Source of the DNA: Paenibacillus helianthi
GTDB taxonomy: Bacteria; Bacillota; Bacilli; Paenibacillales; Paenibacillaceae
Assembly: GCF_001909055.1 (NCBI RefSeq)
Contig: NZ_LVWI01000045.1
Span: forward strand, 24,934 to 88,933
Direction: 5' to 3'
DNA: 64,000 nucleotides
Shown here: positions 16,842-25,575 of the stretch, one piece after another
Position numbering within the stretch: position 1 is the first letter of the stretch
Layout of the letters: each line of letters opens with the position of its first letter
Notes under the pieces: model-generated
Told to the model about the DNA's origin: nothing
Seen by the model: the letters and a program-made list of their open reading frames with translations, nothing else
Database searches by the model: none
Made by a program: the position numbers and the translations under genes

Positions 16842-18986
16842 TTATGAAGCAACCTTATGAATATCTTCGGGAGGCAGCGGCGGGAAGAACAAGAAGCCCT
16901 GGATATGCGGGCAATTATGCTTAATCAGGAATTCAAGCTGTTCCTGCGTCTCCACGCCTTCGGCGATCAGATCATAACCGAGCTGAGAGGCGACGAATAC
17001 AATGGATTTGATAATCGTTTCATCAATCGAACTGACACCGATACCGGTAATGAAGGTGCGGTCAATCTTGATTTTGTTCACGGGAAAGTGCTTCAGGTAG
17101 TTCAGCGAAGAATATTTGGTTCCGAAATCATCGATCGAGACGACTATGCCATGATCGCGCATCTGCTGCAGCAGCGGATAATGCTCTTCAAGGAGCGCAG
17201 TGCTCTCCGTAATCTCGAACTCCAGCACACTGGTCTCCAGTCCATGATGGTCAAGAACAGCAAGCAAATTCTCGATCAGGTTGCGGTTGTAGAACCAGCT
17301 GTTGGAGATGTTGATTGAGGTCCGAAGCAGCGGCAAGCCCATCGCTCTCCATTCACAGAGCTGGCGGCAGACCTCGCGGATGACCCAGTCCGTAAGCTGA
17401 ATCATCAGTCCAGCTTCTTCCACGGCAGCAATGAAGGTCCCCGGTCCGATCAGGCCCTTCTCGGGATGGTTCCAGCGGATCAGCGCCTCCATGCCAATCA
17501 TTTTACCGGTAACGGCGTTGATCTGCGGCTGATAATGAAGCACGAATTCTTCACGCTCCAGAGCAGAGTGCAGATATTTGGCGATCATCGTCTTCTGCTC
17601 CAGCTTCTCGCGCAGTTCCCAGTCAAAGATGAAGAAATTGGCGTCTTCCAGCGTTTTAGCCTGATACATCGACATGTCTGCGAACTTCAGCAGATCATCC
17701 TTGTTCAGCGAATGCTCCGGATACAGGGAGACACCGATACTGGTCGATAAGCTCAAATGCGCGCCGGAAATAAGCAGCGTCTCCGAGATCAGTCCGCTGA
17801 TCTGGCCGGCAATGACGCGAATGTCCTCCCGGGGAAGGTCTGAGAAGATCATGACGAACTCGTCACCGCCGGTGCGCGCGAACAGTTTGAAGGGCAGCGG
17901 GCCACCTTTCAGCCGGCTGGCAAGGGTCTTGATCACCTGGTCCCCGATGGAGTGTCCCAGGGTATCATTGATTTCCTTGAACCGGTTGAGATCGAAAAAG
18001 AACAGCGTATAGGTCTGGGTCAGCTCTGCAGATTGCAGCAAGCGTTCGAATTCGTCCATGAAATAACGCCGGTTGGGTATTTCAGTCAGACTGTCGTAAT
18101 GCGCAAGCTTCTCATACAGACGTTTGGATACGCGCAGATCGCGTGTACGGATGCTGACCACCCGTTCCAGTTCACGGTTGAAGCGGCTCTGATGCCAGAA
18201 GATATACAGAATAAATGCGATGACCAGCAAGAAGGCGATGTCGATCCAGAGTACGCTGCGCAGCACCTCCCATTTTTTCTGTGAGGGTACTGGGATGCTC
18301 ATAAGCCAGTGCTGATTGTAGACGGTAACAGGAACTGTAAGCTGCGTTTCTTCCGCAGGGGAAGGGTTGCCGAACAGAAAGGTATGGTCGTCTGCAGTAA
18401 CTGAAATTTGGGTGTTCTTCAGCGGGAGCTGGTTCACGATGTTGTCAATCTTCAAAGTGACGGAGACAATGCCGGCAAATGCGCTGTTTTCATAGATGGC
18501 TTGCCTGATCACCATACCGTAGTCACCCTGAGCCAGTATCCGTGGTCCGTCTATGGTAATGCCGCGGGAGCGGATCGTTTCCTGTATCATCCCGGGTGAG
18601 GAGAGTGCCGAATCCAGTAGCAGGCTCTTGCCCAGAATTGCTGTATTGCCGGGGAGAGGGTATAAATAATGGATGAGGCCGTCCGGAGCGATCATGATAT
18701 TCATAACGTTGTTAGAATTATTGTGGTATGTGGTGACTAAATATTGGTTAATCAGTATTGGATCAGCGTCAAAGCCGACCGTTTGAATAAAGGAACTGAC
18801 GCCTTTGACAATCGAAACTTGTTCTTCAATATTCGATGTTAGCATGACTGCTTGTGAGGACAAATCGGCTTTCTCAGCCCGGTATTCCCGTTCTACTGAT
18901 AGAGAGTAATAGTAGAACAGAGACAGCTGAAGCACGACTAAGAAGCCGATGATGATGGTTAAGGGCTTTTTATTAATGAAAGCCAT
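16842..18986 (-). CDS. Membrane sensor with GGDEF and EAL domains
   Basis: 714 residues. TM helix near residues 8-25 (LTIIIGFLVVLQLSLFYYYS), an extracellular CHASE-like sensor to about residue 240, a second TM (VLWIDIAFLLVIAFILYIF), then GGDEF with intact ARTGGDEFVMIF and EAL with intact EALIRWNHP and DDFGTKYSSL. Both active-site signatures look intact, so it could make or break c-di-GMP. Start at 18986 has GGAGG six bases upstream; the frame's extension to 19145 is rejected. Monocistronic. Confidence 0.9.
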   Translation of the reverse strand: MAFINKKPLTIIIGFLVVLQLSLFYYYSLSVEREYRAEKADLSSQAVMLTSNIEEQVSIVKGVSSFIQTVGFDADPILINQYLVTTYHNNSNNVMNIMIAPDGLIHYLYPLPGNTAILGKSLLLDSALSSPGMIQETIRSRGITIDGPRILAQGDYGMVIRQAIYENSAFAGIVSVTLKIDNIVNQLPLKNTQISVTADDHTFLFGNPSPAEETQLTVPVTVYNQHWLMSIPVPSQKKWEVLRSVLWIDIAFLLVIAFILYIFWHQSRFNRELERVVSIRTRDLRVSKRLYEKLAHYDSLTEIPNRRYFMDEFERLLQSAELTQTYTLFFFDLNRFKEINDTLGHSIGDQVIKTLASRLKGGPLPFKLFARTGGDEFVMIFSDLPREDIRVIAGQISGLISETLLISGAHLSLSTSIGVSLYPEHSLNKDDLLKFADMSMYQAKTLEDANFFIFDWELREKLEQKTMIAKYLHSALEREEFVLHYQPQINAVTGKMIGMEALIRWNHPEKGLIGPGTFIAAVEEAGLMIQLTDWVIREVCRQLCEWRAMGLPLLRTSINISNSWFYNRNLIENLLAVLDHHGLETSVLEFEITESTALLEEHYPLLQQMRDHGIVVSIDDFGTKYSSLNYLKHFPVNKIKIDRTFITGIGVSSIDETIIKSIVFVASQLGYDLIAEGVETQEQLEFLIKHNCPHIQGFLFFPPLPPEDIHKVAS

Positions 18987-19184
18987 GGATTGCCTCCGAT
19001 ATCGAAAAAATTCAACATTAAATTTGTCACAAGTAGAAACAGCTACGCCGTCAGATTGAAAGAGGTTTCGCCCGGGTTCCTGCACCAGAGGAAAATGTCG
19101 ATATATGTCGCAGGTGTTTCTATAGCATGTCATTTTTATCGTCATTGTGCAAGGGAAAAGCTTACAATGTTCCTACAAAATCAA

Positions 19185-19230
19185 AACGGATAAACACGTT
19201 CTGCCTTAGAGCAGATTGTATTTATCCGTT
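19185..19230 (-). terminator. Terminator of acetate transporter gene
   Basis: Outer stem AACGGATAAA / TTTATCCGTT encloses an inner TCTGC..GCAGA stem. On the minus strand TTGATTTT follows. It sits 13 bases after the stop at 19243. Confidence 0.75.
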
Positions 19231-19242
19231 GCGGTGGAAAAA

Positions 19243-19866
19243 CTATTTTTTGAAGATCCCAAGCGGAGCTCCAACCGGTAGGAAGGTGCGGCCAAAATGA
19301 GCGTTAAGCACGGATGCGCCGCAGCCGTAAAGGGATACAATACCAATAGCCATTTCGGAGCAGGCCGCCAGCTTGTGGAAGAATTCAGCAGCGACCCCGA
19401 AGGAATCCATGGTCAGGCCGAGGAACAGGAAATCAATTAACACAAAGATGATGAGCAGCACCCGGTTTGCTTCTACCGCACCAAGCGTCATGAATAGTGT
19501 GAAGACCAGATATCCGAGAAAAACAAATCCGAGCTGTTTGGGATCTACACCTTCCGCCAGAACTGTTCCAAATACTCCGAGCTTGATCAGCCAGCTTGCA
19601 GCCATGCCGAACCAGAAGAATGCATAAGCTCCAAAAGCAGTCATGCCGAAAGTGTTGTTGTGCTTGGCATCCTGAATGGATGCGAACAGCTGGGCGAAGG
19701 CTCCGAGGAAGATTGCCCATGGGATGCAGTAGCTAAGACCTGTTGTAATTTCGAGCTTTTGTGAAGAAGCGACCAGGGTAACGATAGCCAATCCGAACAG
19801 GCCGATGGCGCTAGGGTCGGCGGTGACGATTTTGACGGATTGAGTGTTTGGCGATTGCGCTGACAT
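19243..19866 (-). CDS. GPR1/FUN34/YaaH (SatP-type) acetate uptake transporter
   Basis: 207 residues with six hydrophobic helices. The first begins right after TADPSAIGLFGLAIVTL, the family's N-terminal signature region (NPAPLGL-like). The family moves acetate or succinate with protons. ATG at 19866 has GGAGG 11 bases upstream; the TTG of that GGAGG itself (19884) is not plausible. It follows a GGDEF-EAL gene but is separated from it by a strong hairpin. Confidence 0.9.
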   Translation of the reverse strand: MSAQSPNTQSVKIVTADPSAIGLFGLAIVTLVASSQKLEITTGLSYCIPWAIFLGAFAQLFASIQDAKHNNTFGMTAFGAYAFFWFGMAASWLIKLGVFGTVLAEGVDPKQLGFVFLGYLVFTLFMTLGAVEANRVLLIIFVLIDFLFLGLTMDSFGVAAEFFHKLAACSEMAIGIVSLYGCGASVLNAHFGRTFLPVGAPLGIFKK

Positions 19867-19905
19867 AACAATAAATGCCTCCAATTTTCAAAAGTGTTCG
19901 CATAG

Positions 19906-19936
19906 GATAACAGCACCCGGAGCGGGTGCTGTTATC
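19906..19936. terminator. Strong hairpin between GGDEF-EAL and acetate transporter genes
   Basis: Perfect 14-bp stem GATAACAGCACCCG / CGGGTGCTGTTATC with a 3-base loop. It starts 11 bases past the stop at 19947. The T-rich stretch on the minus strand (ACTTTTG) is 10 bases away, so it is a terminator or an RNA-processing/stability hairpin. Confidence 0.65.
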
Positions 19937-19946
19937 AGCTTGCCTA

Positions 19947-22343
19947 TCATATCATATCACCAGAACCTTGCCTATAAAGGAACCGTTCATTTTCTGAATT
20001 TTCCTGTGATAATAAGGGAGGGATTTCCCTGGCTGTAACCGGCTTGCTGATATAGAAGCCCTGCAGCTCGTCACTGCCCAGGCTTCGGAGCATATCGAAC
20101 TGCTCCGGCAGCTCAATGCCTTCGGACACCACGCACAGCCCCAGATTATGGCTTAGCTCGATAATGGCTTTGACCAGCACGTCGCCTTGGGGTGCCGGGG
20201 TCATTTCGGAGACAAAGGAACGGTCAATTTTGATTACATCGACAGGGAACCGCCGCAGATAGCTCAAGGAAGAGAATCCGGTGCCGAAATCATCGAGCGA
20301 TATACGGAAGCCGTGCGCCCTAAGCTGCTGCAGCGACTGGAGGATGCTGTCACCGGAGACCAGTACACTCTCCGTAATTTCGAGTTCCAGGCAGGAGGCG
20401 GGCAGCCCGAATTCATTCAGCAAACCCTGCAGCAGATCCAGCAGCCCGGATTGCATCAGCTGGACTCCTGAAATGTTGACCGCAGCTGTTAGGAATAGGC
20501 CTTGCTCGCGGAATTTCTGTAAATCAGTGCAAACCTGCCGGAGCACCCAGCCCCCGATACCGACAATGGAGCCGCTCGTTTCCGCAAGCGGGATGAACTC
20601 TACAGGAGAAATGGGCCCATGGGAAGGAGTAGTCCAGCGCAGAAGGGCTTCCACTTTGTGCACCTCCAGGTCCGTACTTCTGAGAATCGGCTGGTAATGC
20701 ACCTCAAACTCATCCTTAGCCGCTGCAGACAGGAGCAGCTGGGACAACACCTTTTTACGCCGGATGCTCTTTTCCAGGTCTTCGGAGTATTGAAAAATGT
20801 TGTTTCTCCCCGTCTCCTTGACATGGAACATCGCCAGATCGGCCTGCTTCACCAGATAGTCCGCGTCCTCCCCATTTTGGGAATAGATGCTGATGCCGAT
20901 GCTTGCTGTGTTATAGAGGAGGTGTCCCTGGATATGATGCGGCATGGAGAGAGCCTCCTGAATACTCGTTAGCTGAGTGGCCATCGCAGCGGAATCGGGG
21001 ATGTCTGAGAGGAGTATGGTGAATTCATCGCCGCCAAGGCGTGACACCACATCATGCTGGCCGACAGCCTGTGTAATCCGAAAGGCCGTTTCTTTGAGCA
21101 TAGCGTCACCAAAATCATGGCCAAGCGTATCATTGACGGTCTTGAAATGGTCCAGATCAATAAAGACGAGCGCAATCTGCCGGCTGCTGTCCTTCGCGGC
21201 GGCAATCGCAGCGTTGAGCTTCGCAAAAAAGAGCGAGCGGTTAGGCAGCTGGGTTAGCGGATCAAGCGTGGATTGCTGCCTGAGCTCATCCTGGGCCTGT
21301 TCCAGAGAATCAATCATCCGGTTGAACTCATGCTCCACGTCACTGAATTCATCTTTTCCGGTGCTGGGGATCCGGATGGATAGATCCTTACTGCTGCCAA
21401 TAGCGCGGATATTTGAAATCAGTGAAGACATCCTTTCCAGAATGGAGCGGTTCACGAAGACCAGACTCAATAGGCAGCTCAGAGCGGTTATCAGAAAAAA
21501 GGATATCCGGAAGCTATAGATGGATTCCTGCCCGCTCTCATAGATCCGGCGGGGCTGCTTCAGTGTGATGACCACGCCCGGATTGCCAAACAGATCATCT
21601 ACGATGGTGTGAGCCGACATCATGCTGTTGGAGACCGGACTCATCCAGAGTGTATTTCCCTTGCTCTGAGCCAGTACTTCTGAGCTCACTCTTGTAATTT
21701 GAATACTGGAGGAGCCTTCCCCCCGGATATGGGTGGTTTCCTCCTGGTGAAGCATTCTTCCGGCAATGGCGGTACCGATTACCGGTTGATCTCTGAGGCT
21801 GTTGACTATAGGTGTGAGTGTAATTAGCATTGGGCCTTTATCCAGCATCACGATCCCGGACTTACTGTCGTTTGCACCGGAAAAGGCAGGTATCCGGCTA
21901 TTCATCAACCTTAATAGCGTTTGAAGCTCCGGTGTCAACAGGGAAATTCTCTTGAGGCTTGAATCATATATTCCTCCATATAGAGGCTGTCCCGACTTGT
22001 CCAGCAGGGCAATCATATCGAAGTGATTCACTTCATAGGTTGTCCTATTGAAGGTGCTGCGGATAAAAGCATCGTCTGCCGCAATGGAACCTTCGGACTT
22101 ACTGCCCGGTTCTACAAACCGGTACGTCTCATCCCGGAGTGAATAATTGAGCAATCCGGTCTTCATATCCCGCAGATCCTCCTGGTAGGAAGAGAGTGTA
22201 TCCGCCAGGCTGTCCTTCAGAGCGGCTTCATCCAGCTTCTCGAAGCGGTTGAGCATGATGAGGTGCAGAAGCAGGTAAGTAACCCCTAAGGAAAGCAAGG
22301 CAACAACAAAAGTGAAAATGATCATTTTTTTGCGTAGCTTCAT
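19947..22343 (-). CDS. Membrane sensor with HAMP, GGDEF and EAL domains
   Basis: 798 residues. TM1 at residues 8-28 (IIFTFVVALLSLGVTYLLLHL), a CHASE4-like extracellular region (YQEDLRDMKTGLLNYSLRDETYRFV, NHFDMIALLDKSGQPLYGG), TM2, a HAMP stretch, then GGDEF (RLGGDEFTILLSD) and EAL (EALLRW, DDFGTGFSSL). Both catalytic signatures are intact. Start ATG at 22343 follows AAGGGGAG; the long extension to 22526 lies in the AT-rich control region and is rejected. Divergent from the MenA-like gene, sharing a 204-base control region. Confidence 0.9.
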   Translation of the reverse strand: MKLRKKMIIFTFVVALLSLGVTYLLLHLIMLNRFEKLDEAALKDSLADTLSSYQEDLRDMKTGLLNYSLRDETYRFVEPGSKSEGSIAADDAFIRSTFNRTTYEVNHFDMIALLDKSGQPLYGGIYDSSLKRISLLTPELQTLLRLMNSRIPAFSGANDSKSGIVMLDKGPMLITLTPIVNSLRDQPVIGTAIAGRMLHQEETTHIRGEGSSSIQITRVSSEVLAQSKGNTLWMSPVSNSMMSAHTIVDDLFGNPGVVITLKQPRRIYESGQESIYSFRISFFLITALSCLLSLVFVNRSILERMSSLISNIRAIGSSKDLSIRIPSTGKDEFSDVEHEFNRMIDSLEQAQDELRQQSTLDPLTQLPNRSLFFAKLNAAIAAAKDSSRQIALVFIDLDHFKTVNDTLGHDFGDAMLKETAFRITQAVGQHDVVSRLGGDEFTILLSDIPDSAAMATQLTSIQEALSMPHHIQGHLLYNTASIGISIYSQNGEDADYLVKQADLAMFHVKETGRNNIFQYSEDLEKSIRRKKVLSQLLLSAAAKDEFEVHYQPILRSTDLEVHKVEALLRWTTPSHGPISPVEFIPLAETSGSIVGIGGWVLRQVCTDLQKFREQGLFLTAAVNISGVQLMQSGLLDLLQGLLNEFGLPASCLELEITESVLVSGDSILQSLQQLRAHGFRISLDDFGTGFSSLSYLRRFPVDVIKIDRSFVSEMTPAPQGDVLVKAIIELSHNLGLCVVSEGIELPEQFDMLRSLGSDELQGFYISKPVTAREIPPLLSQENSENERFLYRQGSGDMI

Positions 22344-22471
22344 GATGCTCCCCTTTAATGTATTTAAATGAATAGGAAATAAGTACCATATTGAATAGTG
22401 TACCACGATTAGGGAATATTTTGCAGCGCTTTTCTCCCTAATGTGTCGAATTTTGATGTATAATAGTTCGA

Positions 22472-22486
22472 TGATAATGATTATTA
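22472..22486. promoter_or_regulatory. Candidate Fur box in divergent control region
   Basis: TGATAATGATTATTA matches the Bacillus 7-1-7 Fur consensus TGATAATNATTATCA at all but one position, and the flanking GATAAT at 22489-22494 gives a second overlapping half-site. A TATAAT at 22459-22464 lies just upstream. PerR and Zur consensus fit less well. It would place the gene at 22548, or the divergent one, under iron control. Confidence 0.55.
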
Positions 22487-22547
22487 AATGATAATAGAAG
22501 GAGAAAAACCTTGTTCTACCCCGCATTTATTTGACAGATAAGGAAGT

Positions 22548-23507
22548 ATGGACGTGAATGTGAAAAGTTTTTTACGATTTGTCGAGCTGCCGACGAAGGT
22601 GGCAAGCATGCTGCCTTTTTTGCTGGGGACCTTGTACGCCTTGTACCGGTTTGAGGATTTCTATGTACTGCGTTTTGTACTGATGTTTGTGTCCCTGCTC
22701 AGCTTTGACATGGCAACAACGGCAATCAACAACTATTATGATTTTAAAAAAGCGGCCAAAACTCATGGCTATGGTTATGAAACGCATAATGCTATCGTTC
22801 GCCACAAGCTGAAAGAGAGTACGGTCGTTGTTACCATTGCTGTCCTTCTGGTGCTTGCGGTAGGCGGTGGAATTGCGCTGGTAGCCGAAACCGGACTGCT
22901 GGTGTTTTTGCTGGGCGGCTTGTCCTTCCTGATAGGCATTCTGTACTCATTCGGTCCGATACCGATCTCACGGATGCCGCTGGGCGAATTGTTCTCCGGG
23001 TTGTTTATGGGTTTTGTGATCATTTTCATCTCGGCCTATATTCACTCCGATCAAAGTGTGGTGACGCTCCTGTTCTCCGAAGGCTGGGTCAGTCTGCACG
23101 TTAACATCCTGGAAGTGCTGTATCTCTTCTGGTTCTCCATACCGGCGATTCTAGGGATTGCCGGAATTATGCTGGCCAACAATATCTGCGACATTGAGGA
23201 TGATATGGACAACCGGCGGTACACGCTGCCTGTGTATATCGGACGAAGCAACGCGCTTCTGCTGTTCAAGCTGCTGTACTATGTCTCCTATGTAGACCTT
23301 GTCGTGCTGCTGCTGTTGGGAGTGAATCCGGTGTTGGCCGCGCTCCTGCTGCTGACCTTGATTCCGCTGCGCCGGAATATTGCGAAGTTTGCCCACAAGC
23401 AGGAGAAGGCGACCACCTTCATACTGTCCGTCAAAAATTTTGTACTGATGAGCGTGGCCCGAATTGTGGTGCTGGGTGCGGCAATTCTGCTGAATGTCCT
23501 GCTGTAA
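22548..23507 (+). CDS. menA: UbiA-family prenyltransferase, MenA-like
   Basis: 319 residues, about eight or nine membrane helices. Family motifs are the first Asp region NNYYDFKKAAK, the conserved IVRHKLK, GELFSGLFMG, and the second Asp region NNICDIEDDMDNRRYTLPVYIG; all resemble B. subtilis MenA, which prenylates 1,4-dihydroxy-2-naphthoate for menaquinone. ATG is the first in-frame start. No other men genes are nearby, so the exact aromatic acceptor is not certain. A candidate Fur box lies about 60 bases upstream. Confidence 0.75.
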   Translation: MDVNVKSFLRFVELPTKVASMLPFLLGTLYALYRFEDFYVLRFVLMFVSLLSFDMATTAINNYYDFKKAAKTHGYGYETHNAIVRHKLKESTVVVTIAVLLVLAVGGGIALVAETGLLVFLLGGLSFLIGILYSFGPIPISRMPLGELFSGLFMGFVIIFISAYIHSDQSVVTLLFSEGWVSLHVNILEVLYLFWFSIPAILGIAGIMLANNICDIEDDMDNRRYTLPVYIGRSNALLLFKLLYYVSYVDLVVLLLLGVNPVLAALLLLTLIPLRRNIAKFAHKQEKATTFILSVKNFVLMSVARIVVLGAAILLNVLL

Positions 23508-23600
23508 TAACCGCCTCCATTATTAGAGATATGCCGGATTCTGTGATATTGTTTCAATAGAGACAGCCAGAAAATCTATGACATGGGAAGGTGTATACCG

Positions 23601-24602
23601 ATGACACAAAAGCTGCGTTGGGGCATCATGGGCTGTGCGCAAATCGCGACAGGCTCGGTCATGCCGGCCATACAGGAATCGGAGTCGGGCGTGATTCAGG
23701 CGGTAGCGAGCCGGGGACTGGACAAAAGCAGTGCCGTCGCTAAGGAATTTGGCGTGCCGCAGGCTTACGGCAGCTATGAGGAGCTGTTGGCGGACCCGAA
23801 TGTTGATGCGGTATATATTCCGCTCCCGAACCATCTGCACCGGGAATGGGCGATCCGCGCGGCGGAAGCCGGCAAGCATGTGCTGTGCGAGAAGCCGATT
23901 GCCCTGAATAGCCGGGAGGCGGCAGAGATGGTGGAAGCCAGCCGGAAGGCGGGGGTGCATTTGGCTGAAGCCTATATGTACCGGCATCATCCGCGGATTG
24001 CCGAGGTGCTGCAGATTATCGCCAGTGGTGAAATCGGTGAACTGCGGTCCATACGGGGAACTTTTACCTACAACGATGCCGAAGACACCTCGAATATCCG
24101 CTTCAAATCGGCATGGGGCGGAGGTTCCTTGTACGATGTCGGCTGCTATCCGCTCACTGCGGCGCGGCTGTTATTCGGCGCCGAGCCGGAGGCGGTTACA
24201 GTCCAGGCGATCTTTTCCCCTGAGCATGATCATGTAGATATGATGGCTTCCGGGCTGGTCGAATTCCCGGGCGGCGTCAGTCTGATCTTCGACTGCGGCA
24301 TGTGGGCCTACAACCGCCAACTGCTGGAGGTGCTCGGGACAGAAGGGCGGATCGAGATTCCGATGCCTTTCAATGCCAGATTTGACGATGCTGAATTTTT
24401 TGTATACGCCGCAGGGGAAGTCAGACGTGCCCGGGCAACGGGGGCCAATCCGTACGTCCGGCAGGCCGATAATTTTGCTGCAGCTGTCTTTGGAGCAGAA
24501 CCAGCGGTTGCCGCTGATGACCCGGTACAGAACATGCTGCTGCTTGAAACCTGCCTTGCATCCGCACGGCAGCGGGAGAGAATCAGTCTGAAGCCAGAGT
24601 GA
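23601..24602 (+). CDS. Gfo/Idh/MocA-family oxidoreductase
   Basis: 333 residues. N-terminal Rossmann domain starts RWGIMGCAQIATGSV, and the catalytic-lysine motif is CEKPIALN. The C-terminal alpha/beta domain contains DVGCYPLTAARLLFG. Enzymes of this family oxidise or reduce sugars, inositols or related compounds with NAD(P). ATG at 23601 follows GGGAAGGTG; the ATG at 23583 overlaps that site. No pathway partner nearby. A terminator follows. Confidence 0.9.
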   Translation: MTQKLRWGIMGCAQIATGSVMPAIQESESGVIQAVASRGLDKSSAVAKEFGVPQAYGSYEELLADPNVDAVYIPLPNHLHREWAIRAAEAGKHVLCEKPIALNSREAAEMVEASRKAGVHLAEAYMYRHHPRIAEVLQIIASGEIGELRSIRGTFTYNDAEDTSNIRFKSAWGGGSLYDVGCYPLTAARLLFGAEPEAVTVQAIFSPEHDHVDMMASGLVEFPGGVSLIFDCGMWAYNRQLLEVLGTEGRIEIPMPFNARFDDAEFFVYAAGEVRRARATGANPYVRQADNFAAAVFGAEPAVAADDPVQNMLLLETCLASARQRERISLKPE

Positions 24603-24626
24603 GAATACAATATAGGGATTCTATAT

Positions 24627-24656
24627 GGAGCGGCCACTGGCCGTTCCTTTTTTCTT
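24627..24656 (+). terminator. Terminator after Gfo/Idh/MocA gene
   Basis: GGAGCGGCC-ACT-GGCCGTTCC (9 bp, one wobble) followed by a TTTTTT run. Confidence 0.88.
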
Positions 24657-24774
24657 TTCACCCATGTTGCAATTCTTTATAGGTGGACGATGTGAAATTT
24701 GATAGAATAGGATTTGTGTTAATAATTACATAAATATGGAATTGGATAACGTAATTTTGAAGGGGGCGCAGGTT

Positions 24775-25575
24775 ATGGGACTGACCGAAGAACCGGTCAT
24801 TTCGATATCAGGATTATGGATGAATTACAGTGACCGGATGGTGCTGCGGGGGATCGACCTCGAAGTCTACAGGGGACAGATTATCGGCTATATCGGACCG
24901 AATGGGGCAGGCAAGAGTACGACGGTAAAAATCATGCTGGGTCTGGTGGAAGGCTACACGGGTTCGGTACGGATTTTTGGCAGGGATATCGCAGACGGAG
25001 ATACCGCCTACAAGCGGAGAATCGGTTATGTGCCCGAGATTGCCGAACTCTATGACAGCCTGACCGCTCGGGAGTATCTGACATTCATTGGCGAGCTGTA
25101 TGGCATGAAGCGGAATGAAGCCGACGCCAAGGCAGAACGGCTGATGGGCTTGCTGAATTTGGAAAAGGCCTACGATATGCGGATTGCCTCCTATTCCAAA
25201 GGGATGAAACAGAAGGTGCTGCTTATCTCCAGCATGCTGCATGATCCCGATATTCTGTTCCTCGATGAACCGCTCAGCGGCCTCGATGCGAACAGCGTCA
25301 TGGTGGTGAAGGAAATCTTCGCTTCACTGGCGGCGCAAGGCAAAACGATCTTTTATTCCTCGCATATCATGGATGTCGTGGAGAAAATCAGCAGCCGGAT
25401 CATCCTGATCAATGGCGGGGACATTGTGGCGGACGGAACCTTCGCAGAGCTTCAGGAGCAGAGCAGGGAAGGGTCGCTTGAGGATATCTTTAATCAGCTG
25501 ACCGGATTCGATAAGTACCGGGATATCGCCGGCGAGTTTGTGGCCGTTCTTGGAGAAGGTGCTACGCATGAATGA
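24775..25575 (+). CDS. ABC transporter ATP-binding protein
   Basis: 266 residues. Walker A GPNGAGKST, signature YSKGMKQKV (a common ABC-2 variant of LSGGQ), Walker B ILFLDEPLSGLD and switch-His SSHIMD. ATG at 24775 follows GAAGGGGG; the start at 24736 has no ribosome site. Its end overlaps the permease gene by 8 bases (ATGAATGA), so the pair is co-translated as an ABC-2-type exporter. Substrate unknown. Confidence 0.92.
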   Translation: MGLTEEPVISISGLWMNYSDRMVLRGIDLEVYRGQIIGYIGPNGAGKSTTVKIMLGLVEGYTGSVRIFGRDIADGDTAYKRRIGYVPEIAELYDSLTAREYLTFIGELYGMKRNEADAKAERLMGLLNLEKAYDMRIASYSKGMKQKVLLISSMLHDPDILFLDEPLSGLDANSVMVVKEIFASLAAQGKTIFYSSHIMDVVEKISSRIILINGGDIVADGTFAELQEQSREGSLEDIFNQLTGFDKYRDIAGEFVAVLGEGATHE

